NCBI GenBank assembly: GCA_031308135.1
Contig: JAHLJT010004567.1
Coordinates: forward strand, 30,725,602-30,789,601
Direction: 5' to 3'
Length of the DNA: 64,000 bases
From: Acheta domesticus
Taxonomy: Eukaryota > Arthropoda > Insecta > Orthoptera > Gryllidae
Shown in pieces: positions 34,045 to 45,500 of the stretch. A program made the position numbers and the translations under genes. The stretch's first letter is position 1. Each line of letters opens with the position of its first letter. The notes beneath the pieces are model-generated. The model saw only the letters and a program-made list of their open reading frames with translations, did not search any database and had not been told where the DNA came from.

Positions 34045-36117
34045 TGGTAGTTTGGTATTTCAACGCTTATCAGATGCGTGCAAAACCATTCGCAGCCGGC
34101 GCTTCATGGAAACTTGGACGTATTCTTACAACCAAACTTACTCTTAAACGCTTACTTCAATATCTCCCGTTGTAGAAAACAGTGATGCATTTGAATCAAC
34201 AAAGTGAATGTTGAACTAGTTTTTCATAAAAGAACAATGTGATCAGTGTTCCTGCGAAAAGAGCTGCAAGTTCAGAAAATCGTACGGTGCATGTTCAAAT
34301 TATAAATGCCCTTTCCTCGTTTCAAAAACTGAAAATATTTTATCATTAACGTGCTGAAAATGCATGTGACATGCTTTCAAATACTACGTGTATCATTCGG
34401 TTTTAAATAAATAGATATTTCCGTAAACTATTTTACATCCAACAACTAAACATGTCACGTTTTTCTTTAAATAAGCAAAATACTTAAAACTTTCAATTAT
34501 AATGAGAAAATACCTCTGTGAATAGTAAGTTGCACGATATAAGTTTATTTTGGAAAGGATGTACTACTATACTACAAAATCTTGCTAATAGTTACCAATA
34601 TATTTCTTCTAAGGAAACCAACAATTTCTTTGTGGAAAACTTAATGATTCATCAAACAATGGCACAATTTGCGGCATCATTGTCTTGAGTTACGGTTCTC
34701 CGTTAAAAATATATAGCTTCACATTCCCTTTCCCTTGAGTAAATTGAACTCCGAAAGGTGATTTTTCTGACGTTCGCTTCGGGGAGTGTCACGGACACGC
34801 CGTCGAGTCTCTGAATGCCCCCGCGAGCGCCGTTGACCGGATCGCGATCGCGGACCATTCATCATCCGGCGCGGACCGCGCCCTGCGCCCCGCCGCGCTG
34901 CTGCTCCCAGCGAGAGGGCTGTGTACTAGAATGCCGCGACGGCGCCCCGCGCCGCGCCGCGCCGACTGCTGGCGTGAGACGGTGATTTATTTCCGCGGTG
35001 ACCGCTCGGACACCTTGCGGCGGACGGAATCAATGCTATTCACCTACTTCACAATCCAATTTTTTTATATATACATGCCTGAAGTTTCGCTTGTGCCGAG
35101 GACGGCTGATTTGATAAGTAATGAAAATGAAGGTAGATTGAATGATAAGGGGGCACTTGTGTAATGAGAGTCAGAGGAAACCTAGCGCAAATCATCAGAG
35201 TCCATTGCGATTACAATGATGTTAACTAAAAGAGAAATTCCTCACTTCAGACTACATTTCAAGGTCAAAAGTGAGACTTTCCTTACTTATATGCATATGA
35301 TCGTTTTCTAATTTGGCGTTTAATTAAGTTATCTTGCCATAGTCCGCAAACTGTCGCAGAAGTAATGTCTTATTTCCATAATTCAGTGGAAACAGCATCC
35401 GACGAGACTTCGGAATGTTCCCAGTGGGTCAAGTTACTGCTTTTTGCGATAGCCCGTTTTAAGTATGTTTATTTGTACATTCACACCACCTTGGCAACAG
35501 TTGGCAACGCCTTGACTGGGTTGCATTAGGGTTCGTCTGTCGTTACTGTGCGCTGTATTTGGCATCTCATCCATACATCATCCTCCTTCATTCCCTTTGT
35601 ATACTTACCGTATTGGCACAGTCAGCTGTGCCAACAAGGTATATATTTGGCGACTTTTCTTTCTAATAGTTCCCGGTGTGTAAAGCATGATTCCACAGCT
35701 CTCTGACAGATGACTAATATGTAGCCCATAAAGAGGCAAGAGTTGAAGTGCCACGGGTCATTGTATGAAGGAGGCGTGCCGGCCTACATTTGCGCCGCCG
35801 GCCGTCTGCAACTTGCGCCACCCACGCCTCCCGCGCCGTATATCAGCGGCGCCGCTGCGCCCGCGGGCACCGCCGGGCCTTGTCCCGCTTGCCGCGCCCG
35901 CGCCCTCGCGCGCGCCGGAGATTCGCATTGTGTAAGCGACACCGCTTGCGCAGGAGGCGCCCCGGCGACCGACCCTTGCAAGTAGGTTATGACCACTCCG
36001 GAGAAGGCAATGCACATTTGATCTGTGCAGTTCAAATGTCGCAACGCTGTGTGGTATTGTCTATTTGTTATTTTGTTCAGAATTGACAGTAGTAAAAAAT
36101 ATGTAAAATAGTGGTGA
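34045..36117. other. Non-coding stretch with two CpG islands
   Basis: 34780-34990 and 35785-35980 are strongly GC-rich and CpG-rich. Overlapping ORFs on both strands there (for example 35758-36086) have no recognised domain. The DNA between is AT-rich with nothing recognised. Confidence 0.35.
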
Positions 36118-37590
36118 TACAGAGTGGCGCAGACTTTCCCGTATTAGTTTTTTATTTCCTTGGGTCTGGGCTAGCTATTCGGAATTGCCACAAACTCGTG
36201 CCACCTGCCATCTGTCGCCACCCAAAGTATTTTTTTTTCTTTCGTTTTCGGTTTCCTAATGGTAGAACAGAAATATTAATTTTAAAATATTAAAGAACAA
36301 TAAAACCTCGTCCTAAATGGATTTTTTTTAAAAATTTGGAGCTGTTTTTAAGGAAATGGCGTTTGTGCGCCACTAAAAATGCGAAATTTGAAACTTTTTC
36401 ACAGAAAATTATTAAGTTCTCGAAAAACTTCATTTAAAGTCATATGAAGCACGTACATTCACAAATACAACAGTATTTACAAAGTGTTGGTAATGTGCAT
36501 ATTTATGGCGTGAGAGATCTTTTAAAATAATTACATTAGTGTAATTTTTCAAGAAGGAAAATAATACCCCAGAATTAACTATACGTCATTATTAAAGAGT
36601 GCAAATAGCACTATCCGTTCGAAAAGTTTGAAGAAAAAATTTGGAGCCATTTATGAGAAAATAGCGTTTGAGTGTTTCTGAAAACGCGGAATTTTGAATT
36701 AGTTTTCACAGAAACCAGTTGAGTTCTCGAGAAACTTTACTTGACATTATTTAAAGCAAATGAAATCGTAAATATAATGTGAAGAAATCGCCACTAATGT
36801 AAATACGACGCGAGACAAGTCAAAAAATTAAATTTTTGTAATTTTTGAAAAAAACAAAAGCGTAGAGCAATATGCCGTCTATGTCATCTCATAGAGTACA
36901 TTTAACACTATCCCTACCAAAAGTTTAACAAAAATTTGAACCGTTTTTGAGAAAATGTTGTTTTTGTAATTTTTTAAAACTGCAAATATTTCAGGGAGTA
37001 TTGCCATAAAACTATTAAACTTTTCAAAAAAAACGTACACGACCTTAATGAAAGATCCCACTATGAAGAACAAATTTTATTTGGAGGAAAAATCTCTTTC
37101 TTCAATTTTGTAATAGTAGGAAGACGCCGAACAAAATTCAAACTTTTGCAATTTTCGGATATTCAGAGTTAACCCTTAAAATTGAACCTATTCCACCTTA
37201 AAAAGTGTATTTTACTCTATTCTTACAGAAGTTTAAAGAAAAAGTTTGGAACAGTTTTTGAGAGAATTTTGAAATTGTCCGAGGGACTTCATGTAAAGCA
37301 CCACCAAATTTTGAAGAATGTTTTTCAGAATCCCGGCGCCTTGAGTGGAACCAGATCAACCGGGGAGTATTAATTTAGGAAGAAATCGTGTTTATATTGT
37401 AGGTGTTATGTTTGTTCACAGACTGATGGAAGGACAGACGGATGTTTTGAAAAGAACCACTTTTTCACTTGTCAGAGGACCCCAAAACGTGTATTTCCGT
37501 TGAAGTCTCGAAATCGATTTTCCGCAGCATTTCCCCATACTACGTATATTATTCCGTATATATACATATGTATACGGGAAAGTAAAAATT
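36118..37590 (-). repeat. Dispersed copy of the array AT-rich segment, inverted
   Basis: Reverse complement of the array unit from the site equivalent to ~8000 (gggaaagtctgtgcc) back to the site equivalent to ~6290 (tatacgggagtaaaaatt). Landmarks include cagactttcccgtattag, gctagctattcggaattgcc, the gaaaacgcggaattttgaa block and the remains of the CCGT tract near 37430 (aaggacagacggat). Strongly diverged. It shows that this part of the unit is an older interspersed element taken into the array. Confidence 0.75.
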
Positions 37591-37889
37591 AATAAATAAT
37601 TTCCAACTGAGGCCTGACTATATTTTGATTCCAACTTAAAGTATATTTTGGCTGCGTATTTGTATCAACAAAAGCAATGTACTCCATCGTTTTAGGATTT
37701 CTGCAATAAAGTGGACGATTAATGTCTTCAAACCATAAAATCTCAGGTACTCGACAATCATTTTGACACCCATCTGGCAGAACTGTCATGTTTTGTTACG
37801 ATTTTTAGAGACAATAGAAGAATAAGGGTTTTGTTCCTTGTTTAAGTATAAGTACATCACAACTATTTTCACTTTCTCGATAATGCTGA
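37591..37889. other. Spacer between two head-to-head repeat copies
   Basis: About 300 bp, not similar to the array. A minus-strand frame of 66 codons (37589-37789) reads as protein-like (CQNDCRVPEILWFEDINRP), but no family is recognised. Confidence 0.4.
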
Positions 37890-38270
37890 CGCAGTATGGA
37901 GAAAGTGTTGTAATGTTGCGAGAGAAAACTGAATTTTCGACAGATAAGTCTTATTGCTGGGTACCAGTAACGAAAGTACTAGTATGTAAAGTATCTTTAC
38001 CCTATAAATAGTACATTACTTTCTCTAACACGTTGTGTAGTCAGAATCCATATGAGTCCTTGATACTATCAAATCGATTGAAGGAAAAAGTCTGTCTTTC
38101 TGTGTCCGTCCGTCCGTCGTCAACGCTAGTGTCTCAACCGTTCAGTTGATTTTCTCCAAAATTGATATTCCCCCATTTTTTTCTCTTAAAAATACGATTT
38201 GAATGTAATATGAAACAAAATTTCAAACATTTGAGTACTGTAATTTTGCACGAACTTTTATTGCGATAAT
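37890..38270 (+). repeat. Dispersed copy of the array AT-rich segment, direct orientation
   Basis: Follows the unit from the site equivalent to ~6345 (gtaatgttgcgagag, gaattttcgacag) through gagtccttgatactatcaaa and tcgattgaagg to a short CCGT tract (tgtccgtccgtccgtc at 38100) and ttctccaaaattgatattc. Homology fades at ~38250-38270. Head-to-head with the 36118-37590 copy. Confidence 0.7.
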
Positions 38271-41200
38271 TTGATGTTACCATCGTACGCGGCGTTGCCA
38301 CACAATGCAGAGTTATGGAATTTGAGAAGTTATTGCGAGAATTTCATTGTTGGAACGCGTCATGAATGGGAGAGAAATAAGATAAGGTGGCTTTATTTAC
38401 TTAACATTAATGTTACAATGTCTTTATATTCATTAAAATGGTATAACGACTTTAAAAAAGACGGAAGGAATATATACATACAGTTATGCATAAGATGAAC
38501 ATTAAGCAATGATATCGTAGTTTCGTATGCCTTGTTTGTCTGTATAATGTGCTGCAGACAATGCCAGCAGTTACAAATAATACGAGAAAGTATGTGCTGT
38601 TGTATCACCACCAGTTTTAACTTACAGAAAATTCTCAAAATGAGTATTTATTTTCGAATCATAAAAAAAATCATGGACCCGGAAATGCTATAACTGTTAC
38701 TCTCGGTTCTTAGTATTCCTCTCGTCTTAAAAGTCTTCCAAATCTCTTGCGTGCCATGAATGACCATCCAGGAAAAGTATGAGAGAGTTCGCTGTTCGAA
38801 TAGCGAAAGTTTCTTCTCCAGATGTAGCTCAGAGTGTTAAAATGTGCTAAGTTGTGTGTCCGTCTTTAGGAAACTTTTGGGAGCTAACCAAAAGTGCGCA
38901 GTGTGTGAGTACCCTTTCTCCGTCTGAAAGAAAATCCCCTCCTGTATCAGAGATCTGGGGATTGAGAAAGCTAGGGTTGCTGTTTCTCCTCACAGTTCTC
39001 TCAACCAGAAATTGACTTTTCACCCTCGCAGAGGGTTGGTTAGTTAGTGACTGTGAGTAAAGAGTACAATTTATTTAAAGTTGTGATCTGTACTTCGCGT
39101 GCAAAATGATCGGCATAAGATATATTCGTCTTCGAAATCATATTAATTTCATAAAACAATGTATTCATATGTATGTATGGTTAGGGCACATAATTTTCAG
39201 GTGAGTGAAATGCGAGTTGCCCGCGTTGTCACTATGGACTGTTTAAAGAAATGCTCTGTCATTAGTTTTCCCTGAAATTCTATAATCATTGCTATTGTGT
39301 AATTATATTACATCAAATGAAATGGTATTCAGCGTGTGTGCAAGAAATGGGAACATGAATCTAAACAGCATAAATTCAAATGTAATTAAATTATAAATGT
39401 TGGATATGTGATTCCGATTGGATGTGAAAGCTCTCTGTTAGCCACATCGTCGTACTCCTTACATCTATATTCCTGCTTCTAATGTAAACTAATCCATAGA
39501 TTCAGAAATATCTTCTACGGCCGTTGTATTGGCAAATAGGAGACTTGCAAATGCTGTCCGGGAGGGGGGGGGGGCGAAGCTATTTCCTATAACAAGTTAA
39601 TTTTGTTACTCTTGATTTAAGAAGGTTCCGAGCGCAAACATTGAACCAGTACTTCTGTAGCTGCACACCTGTCCATGGTTGCATTGAACTCGTAAATGTA
39701 TTGTAAACTTTATCATTGGAGTTAGCAACTGGTTTTTCAAGAAACGTTGTTTAGTTCTGTAAACTGCAAAAACAATGCCCAAATTCTCAAAATTCATTTA
39801 TCTGTTCAACGCCGATTACAACGAATTGCGTTATTCGGATCTCCCAGCATCACTTATTTTATGTGGTGTCTTTTTTATCTCCATGTGGTAGGGAGCTCCT
39901 TCGTAGATGAGGCTGTTTGGGTTCGACCTTGCGTGAGTCACGTTCGTTCCGCCCTCGACCTTGATGACCTTAACTTCCATTTTGGCTGACGTTTATTAAG
40001 ACGTAATGGCTGAAGCGGCATTGCGTCACGTTTCGATTTATGATATTAGAGCTGGGCTGTTTCACGCATGGGCAGAGATTCCGCTTGGGCAGTAACTCAC
40101 TAACTCGGAACTGGCTTGGGTTAGCGAATTCAGTAGCTGCTGATCTTGGGAACTTACATAATGTGTGTTGCGTGGTTCCTAAAAGGATCGCTTAATCGCT
40201 TGACAATTTTAGAGCTCTTTCCGCCAATTCTTCATAACAATTTAGGTTAAGATAATATCAAGAAATTTATAATGTAAACCGCAAAGCGTATTTTCAGAGT
40301 TCAAGATTATGGACTGCGAATCTGAGAACACATCCATGTTTCGTATCACATGGCTTTTTATCATTGACCCTGGACATTTCATGATTATCTTCGGCGCCCT
40401 CTCCCCCTATTAAGGAAAAACTGAAGGTTTTCCTTAATATTTCGAGAAGTATTTTCAAAGCGAGATATGATTGTGGTACTGTTTCTTTTTTCTACACTGC
40501 TATTTTCAGTTTCTTCTGGACTTCAATTTTAAGAGTGTAAAGTTACAGCGAGTGAGGAACACTTACTTGAGCTCTTTTTCTAATGGATAGTCGCTAATTG
40601 TCCCCTCATTTGGGCTCATTTGGGAATAAGGGCTGTTTGTGAAAAAGAATCCGTTACTTACGGAACACAGGTTTTAGTATCCATTATGAATTTTGCGTTT
40701 AATTTCCTAGAAGCTAAGATCATTTCCTGGACCTTTTTTTAGGTTGACATAATTACTTACTTCTACATATTTTTATTTCACACATCGTAGTTCTTGTAGA
40801 TCAGAGTAATTAGAATTACTTAAAAATTATTCTCACTGAAATAGACTGATTAATGGATACGACGCTTTGATACATTCGTATTAACTTCTTGAAAACATTT
40901 CTGCTTGGGGCTGATAATGTAATAGCCGAGAAGGTTTCGAACCCTGGAACTATCTAGTTGTAATAATTATTTTCTTTCATCATATAAAAAATATTTCAGG
41001 TAGACTTAGTAGGGAAATATTGTCACTATGTTTCTTCACTGATTATTTTATTTAAAAGAGTTCGCGATAAATATTTCCAAACCAACTCTATTTATTGCAA
41101 AATAAGTGTTGAATACACTTATTTTTCATTTGTTATCATTCTTACTCCGATCCGCTAACTTGGACTCTTGAAGGTAATTTACGAAGACCACCGTGTTCGT

Positions 41201-41289
41201 TGCAATATTGGATTGGCTGGTGCGGCGGAGTCGTCTGCGAGAGTTACTTGCCTGTGCAACGCTTCGTTAACTCAAGGGGAGCGCCCTCG
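38271..41289. other. Long AT-rich stretch without recognised features
   Basis: No open frame above ~81 codons and no SINE boxes. A G-rich run lies at 39560-39575. Nothing else can be supported. Confidence 0.4.
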
Positions 41290-41730
41290 GCAACTCCACC
41301 GCGCACGCTGTCGCCCATTCATTCGCCACCCTACTGCCCACTCCACCATCGTCGCTTCCACCGCCTTCGCCATCCCCCCCTGACGTCATGCGTCACCTCC
41401 CGCCCCTCCCTCGCTATCCTGGCTGCCTCCGACATCACTTCTATCACCGTCGCACCCAACCATTCATCTCTCTGCCTCTACCATACCCATGGCCTCCGCC
41501 ACCCTACGCCATATACCCTTCCTCCCACCTACCCTCCTCCCAACCTACCCCCCTACCCTCCGCCCACCTACCCTCCTCCCACCTACCCTCTCCCACCTAT
41601 CCACCTCCCACCTATCCACCTCCCACCTAATCCACCTCCCACCTACCTCTCCTCCCACCTCCCTCCCTCCCACCTATACCCCTCCCACCTGTCCCCCTCG
41701 CTTCCTCGCCCCATCGCCTCCACGACACCA
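41290..41730. repeat. C-rich CCTCCCACCTA-type minisatellite
   Basis: Strongly pyrimidine-rich on +. 41500-41700 is built of imperfect repeats of cctcccacctatccac and shorter cccacctaccct words. The long Pro/His/Tyr ORFs across it (41200-41956) are low-complexity artefacts. Confidence 0.8.
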
Positions 41731-42979
41731 TACGCCGCCGTCACCTACTCGAACTGCTTCTACCGCTGCCGTTTCTCTCTCCTGGGCCTGCGTCGCCGCA
41801 ACAGCGCGGACGTCCGGCACTCGACGGCAGCATGAAAAACATCCCGTAATCCTTTCAGCGCGAAATGAGTTAACGATAAGTGACAACGCTCCTGCTCGAG
41901 GAGGAAAGCTAATAAACCCCCCCACTTTGCGTCCCGACGAACATCGACTCGCGTAGCGGCGGCGTTGGCGCCCGACCCGCGGCACAGGAGGGGGTCTGGA
42001 ACAGCTTGGCTCGCGTCGCGGCGGGGGCGTGGGGCGGGTGGAGAAAATAGGCAGAATGCCTGCCGTTAGTGTCGAGGGCGGGGGTTGCGCTTTTTTATCT
42101 GCTCCGAGAGGGAGGCGGCGCGGAAGGACACGCGGGCCTTTTTATCCTCCGGCGCCGAGCAGATTCTTGTCGGAGAGAGATTCTTCGCGGCGCGCCGGCC
42201 TGCCCGCCGGCCTGAAGCGATTCTGTGGCGGCGGGGGCGGCGGGAGTGAGTGAGGAGAAGAGACGGTGGCGTTGCCAGGGCAACGCGCCATAGGGGAGGC
42301 GACAGCCGTGGGTTTTGTAGTTGCACGAAGTCGAAGTCGAAATGAAATGATGAGCTGACCGATAGAACATTAAGATGAACCAGAAATACGCGTACCCAAA
42401 TAATACGATTGATGAAATAGCATATTGGATGTATGCTGTTAATTATGAACAGGAGCGAAGTGTCATGGTAGTCAGAGTAAGCTCAGCTATCCAAAGATTG
42501 TGAAGAAGAGGATAAGTATCTCTTGACATTAAGAAAGGAAAATTTATTTCAAAATTCATAAAGATATTTTTTACCCTCTATAAACTTACGCCAGCAGCAA
42601 GAAGGCTTCAGTCATGGGCAGAGAGAGCATAGTTGTGTGGCATGAAATAGGCAATGTCACAGAGCATTTCCTTACTGATTCAACGTAATATCCAGTTCGT
42701 CATTGCCAAGACATTGCTGATCTATTATCCAGAACTGATGCCATTGCAATGCAGTAAATTTCTATAGATGCTGCGTGCGCGAAGGTAGAGCAGTCGTTGC
42801 TGGCAGCATGCCGTGTGCCAGCTTTGGAGGATGCATAGGCACCTGAGCGGCAGCTCTCCCTCCGTAGGCTTATCGCCTCTCGCTCTCCCCTCTGCTGTGC
42901 CCCCGCTGCCGCACTCACCTGGGGGAGCCGTTCTGCACATACCCCGCCCCCACCGCCTCTCAGCAACTCCAGATCCTCT
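41731..42979. other. GC-rich island followed by AT-rich DNA
   Basis: 41940-42300 is a CpG island with ORFs on both strands and no domain. 42300-42780 is AT-rich and featureless. 42800-42980 is moderately GC-rich and leads into the CCG array. Confidence 0.35.
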
Positions 42980-43445
42980 GCCGGCATCACCGCTGCCCGC
43001 CGCCGGTCCCCGCTTCCGCCACCGCCCGCCGCCGCCCGCCGCCGTCCGCCGCCGTCCCCCGCCGCCCCCCCGCCGCCGCCGCCGCCGTCCCCCGCCGCCC
43101 CCCCCGCCGCCGCCGCCCCCGCCCCCGCCGCCGCCGCCCCCGCCCCCCGCCCCCGCCGCCCCCCCGCCGCCAGGCCGCCCCGCCGCCGCCGCCCCCTGCC
43201 CGCCGCCCCCGCCGCCGCCGACCCCCCCGCCGCCGCCGACCCCCCCCGCCGCCGCCGACCCTCCCCGCCCGCCGCCGACCCCCCCCGCCGCCGCCGACCC
43301 CCCCCGCCGCCGCCGACCCCCCCCCGCCGCCGCCGACCCCCCCCGCCGCCGCCGACCCCCCCCGCCGCGCAGCCGACCCCCCACCCCCCGCCGCCGCCGA
43401 CCCCCCCCCCGCCGCTGCCGACCCCCCGCCGCCAGTGCCCGCCGC
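42980..43445. repeat. CCG / ~17-bp CCCCCCGCCGCCGCCGA minisatellite
   Basis: Begins as CCG-rich sequence with C runs and from ~43205 becomes an array of a ~17-bp unit of C run plus GCCGCCGCCGA, with variable C-run length. Poly-Pro (+) and poly-Gly (-) frames of >200 codons result and should not be taken as genes. The low complexity makes the exact assembly here uncertain. Confidence 0.92.
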
Positions 43446-43579
43446 CAGTAGTGGAATGTATTTATTTGATTTCTAAGATATTATGCTTATGAAGTTACTA
43501 TAAGGAAAAATGACCAAGGAAGTTCCTTTAATTAGGCTTCTTCCAACACTGCAGATGTTTCCTAATCTACAAATTGAGC

Positions 43580-44105
43580 TACCCGCAGGTCGCGCAATAA
43601 GCTTTTCACTCCGGGCGCTGAGGTTCAAATCCTGGTTAATTCATGTAGAATTTGTCGTTGCTCTAGTGTAGGGCTTTCCAACTGGCGGCCCGCCGGATCT
43701 TTTTGTGCGGCCCGCGACTGCTCCGAAATATTGCTTTATACCAACCATATTCATTACATTTGCACAATTCATCTTATATGTATTTAATGATATATTAATT
43801 TTCTCGTTGTATGTACATTAATCATTATGTTTGTTGAATAAAAGTTGTATATAATATACATTTGTTTCAGTATAATCTCAGTAATTGGGGTAAACACATC
43901 TTAAATTACGGTGCGGTCCGCGGCTTAACTAGAATTTGATATGTGGCCCATAAGCTCTTCCAAGTTGGACAACCCTGCTCTAGTGCGTGGCGGGTTTTAT
44001 CGGGCTTCTCCCGTTTCTCTTGCCTCTCATTCCGCCATTGACGCTTAGAAGAGATGCTACCACGTATTCCATGTATTCCTAAGTAGCGAAATAAATATTC
44101 TATTC
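43580..44105 (+). mobile_element. tRNA-derived SINE interrupted by a hAT-like MITE
   Basis: Head cgcaataagcttttcactcc, B-box gaggttcaaatcctgg (~43620-43635), body cgtggcgggttttatcgggc, ttctcccgtttctcttgcc, and a pentamer tail (ttctattctattcta, ~44097-44112). The MITE lies within the body. Confidence 0.7.
43669..43977. mobile_element. hAT-like MITE C with perfect 8-bp TSD
   Basis: 309 bp. Ends tagggctttccaactgg and ccaagttggacaaccctg are imperfect inverted repeats. Flanked by ctctagtg at 43661-43668 and 43978-43985, identical over 8 bp. Subterminal cggcccgc words near both ends are reminiscent of many hAT non-autonomous elements. Non-coding. Confidence 0.92.
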
Positions 44106-45354
44106 TATTCTAAACAAGCGGGACTTTTTCAATTTTTATGTAGCGTAGGAAGACCCAAGTTTTCATTTTTTTAAATAATTAAATTAATATTCAAAAGGAT
44201 TGAGGGCCATGCATGCACTAAGGGAGCATTATTTGCAAGTAACAATGAGGAATTCATAATGATGTCTTGTTCATACTTGTTTTTAAATTGGAATTTCATT
44301 TACAACTGGGATTATTGTTTCTATGCATGTTATTTGCAGAATATAAATAGTACATGACTCACGATCCCTGCCTCCATCATTCATACTGTCGTATTATCAC
44401 ATTATCACTACCAATATCACTCTCCAATCTAGATTATGCCACACAGGATCTCTTAGGCTCAACTACTAGAATCATAATAATAAAATAAAGTATGGTACCC
44501 CACATGTATGTGGAATATTCATTTGAAAGTTTTATTTTGAAATGCTGGGGAAAATGGAAAAATGAATGTTTGTTTGCACGTTAGAAATCAAATTATTTTT
44601 TTTAAGTTCGTAATGCAGATGAATTTTTGTTTTCTAAAATGATGATACTTCATTGTGTATCTGATCTCTTACATAGTTTGATCATTAAAGAACGTGTAAG
44701 ATAATGACAAACCAAGGCAACATCTGATATTTCTGTAATCTGGGATTTACTAAGATTGCTACTGCCTTCTTAATCTGAAACTCAGGCTTTCCCGCAGCGT
44801 TGGGAGAATTATGTCGCAAAGGGGCGGTAGAGAAACGTAAAGCGACAACGGAGGGGTGGACCAACCGGGGCGTGGAAGTGAAATTTAAATCCAGCTTTAT
44901 CACCGAAAACGCAGGAATCTCCCCTTCTGCAGCGCGCGAGACGCTGACGAGTTCTAACACTGAATATATGTGTAGACCCCGTCCGCATTCTATTCAGGGC
45001 TCTGTCGGTTTGCTCTCGGCGCCCTTGGTCCGTAGCATCACTGAGTCTTCTGGGCCTTTCCTATCTTTTTCTCCTGTATATATAAAAATGGACCTGCTGT
45101 AGAACAAAACTAAATATTAATGTAAAATGCAACCAGCAACGCACAGTAAGGATTTTGTAATCTATATCGTAAAATAACTTCTAAAGGAAGCGTCCTAGGA
45201 TATTAAAAACTAAAATTTTGAGGCCGAAGCCTCAAAGAAAAGCTTCTCATATTGTAATCTACAGGATGAGACCATGAACTTTCTGTTCCATTTTTGCTGG
45301 TCCTGCGCATCTCGATAGTACTTCACCTGCTCAGAGACGTGTAGAATCTGCAAC
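44106..45354. other. AT-rich stretch, nothing recognised
   Basis: ORFs of 91 and 100 codons on opposite strands (44685-45102) overlap and show no domain. A short palindrome ttgaggccgaagcctcaa is at about 45219-45236. Confidence 0.35.
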
Positions 45355-45500
45355 TAAATATGAATGAGAGGGACAGAGAGAAGCAGAGACAGAGACACAC
45401 AGAGATAGTCAGGCTGGAAGTGGGACAGAGAGAGAGAGAGAGAGAAGGAGGGAGAGAAAGGAAGAAAATGAGGTTGAAGGGGAAAGAGGGAGATGAAAGG
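45355..45500. repeat. GA-rich simple repeat
   Basis: Purine-rich, with (GA)n runs such as 45427-45446 and gagacagagacacacagag. The minus-strand Ser/Leu ORF is an artefact. Confidence 0.85.

Noticed and set aside
37589..37789. Minus-strand 66-codon frame with clustered Cys and Trp
   Set aside because: Reads as protein-like but has no recognisable family and no neighbouring exon; not enough to call a gene.
41200..41956. Pro/His/Tyr-rich ORFs
   Set aside because: Translation of a CCTCCCACCTA repeat; low complexity and open in three frames.
42725..43451. Poly-Pro (+) and poly-Gly (-) ORFs of over 200 codons
   Set aside because: Direct translation of the CCG/C-run minisatellite; open in several frames on both strands, with no domain.
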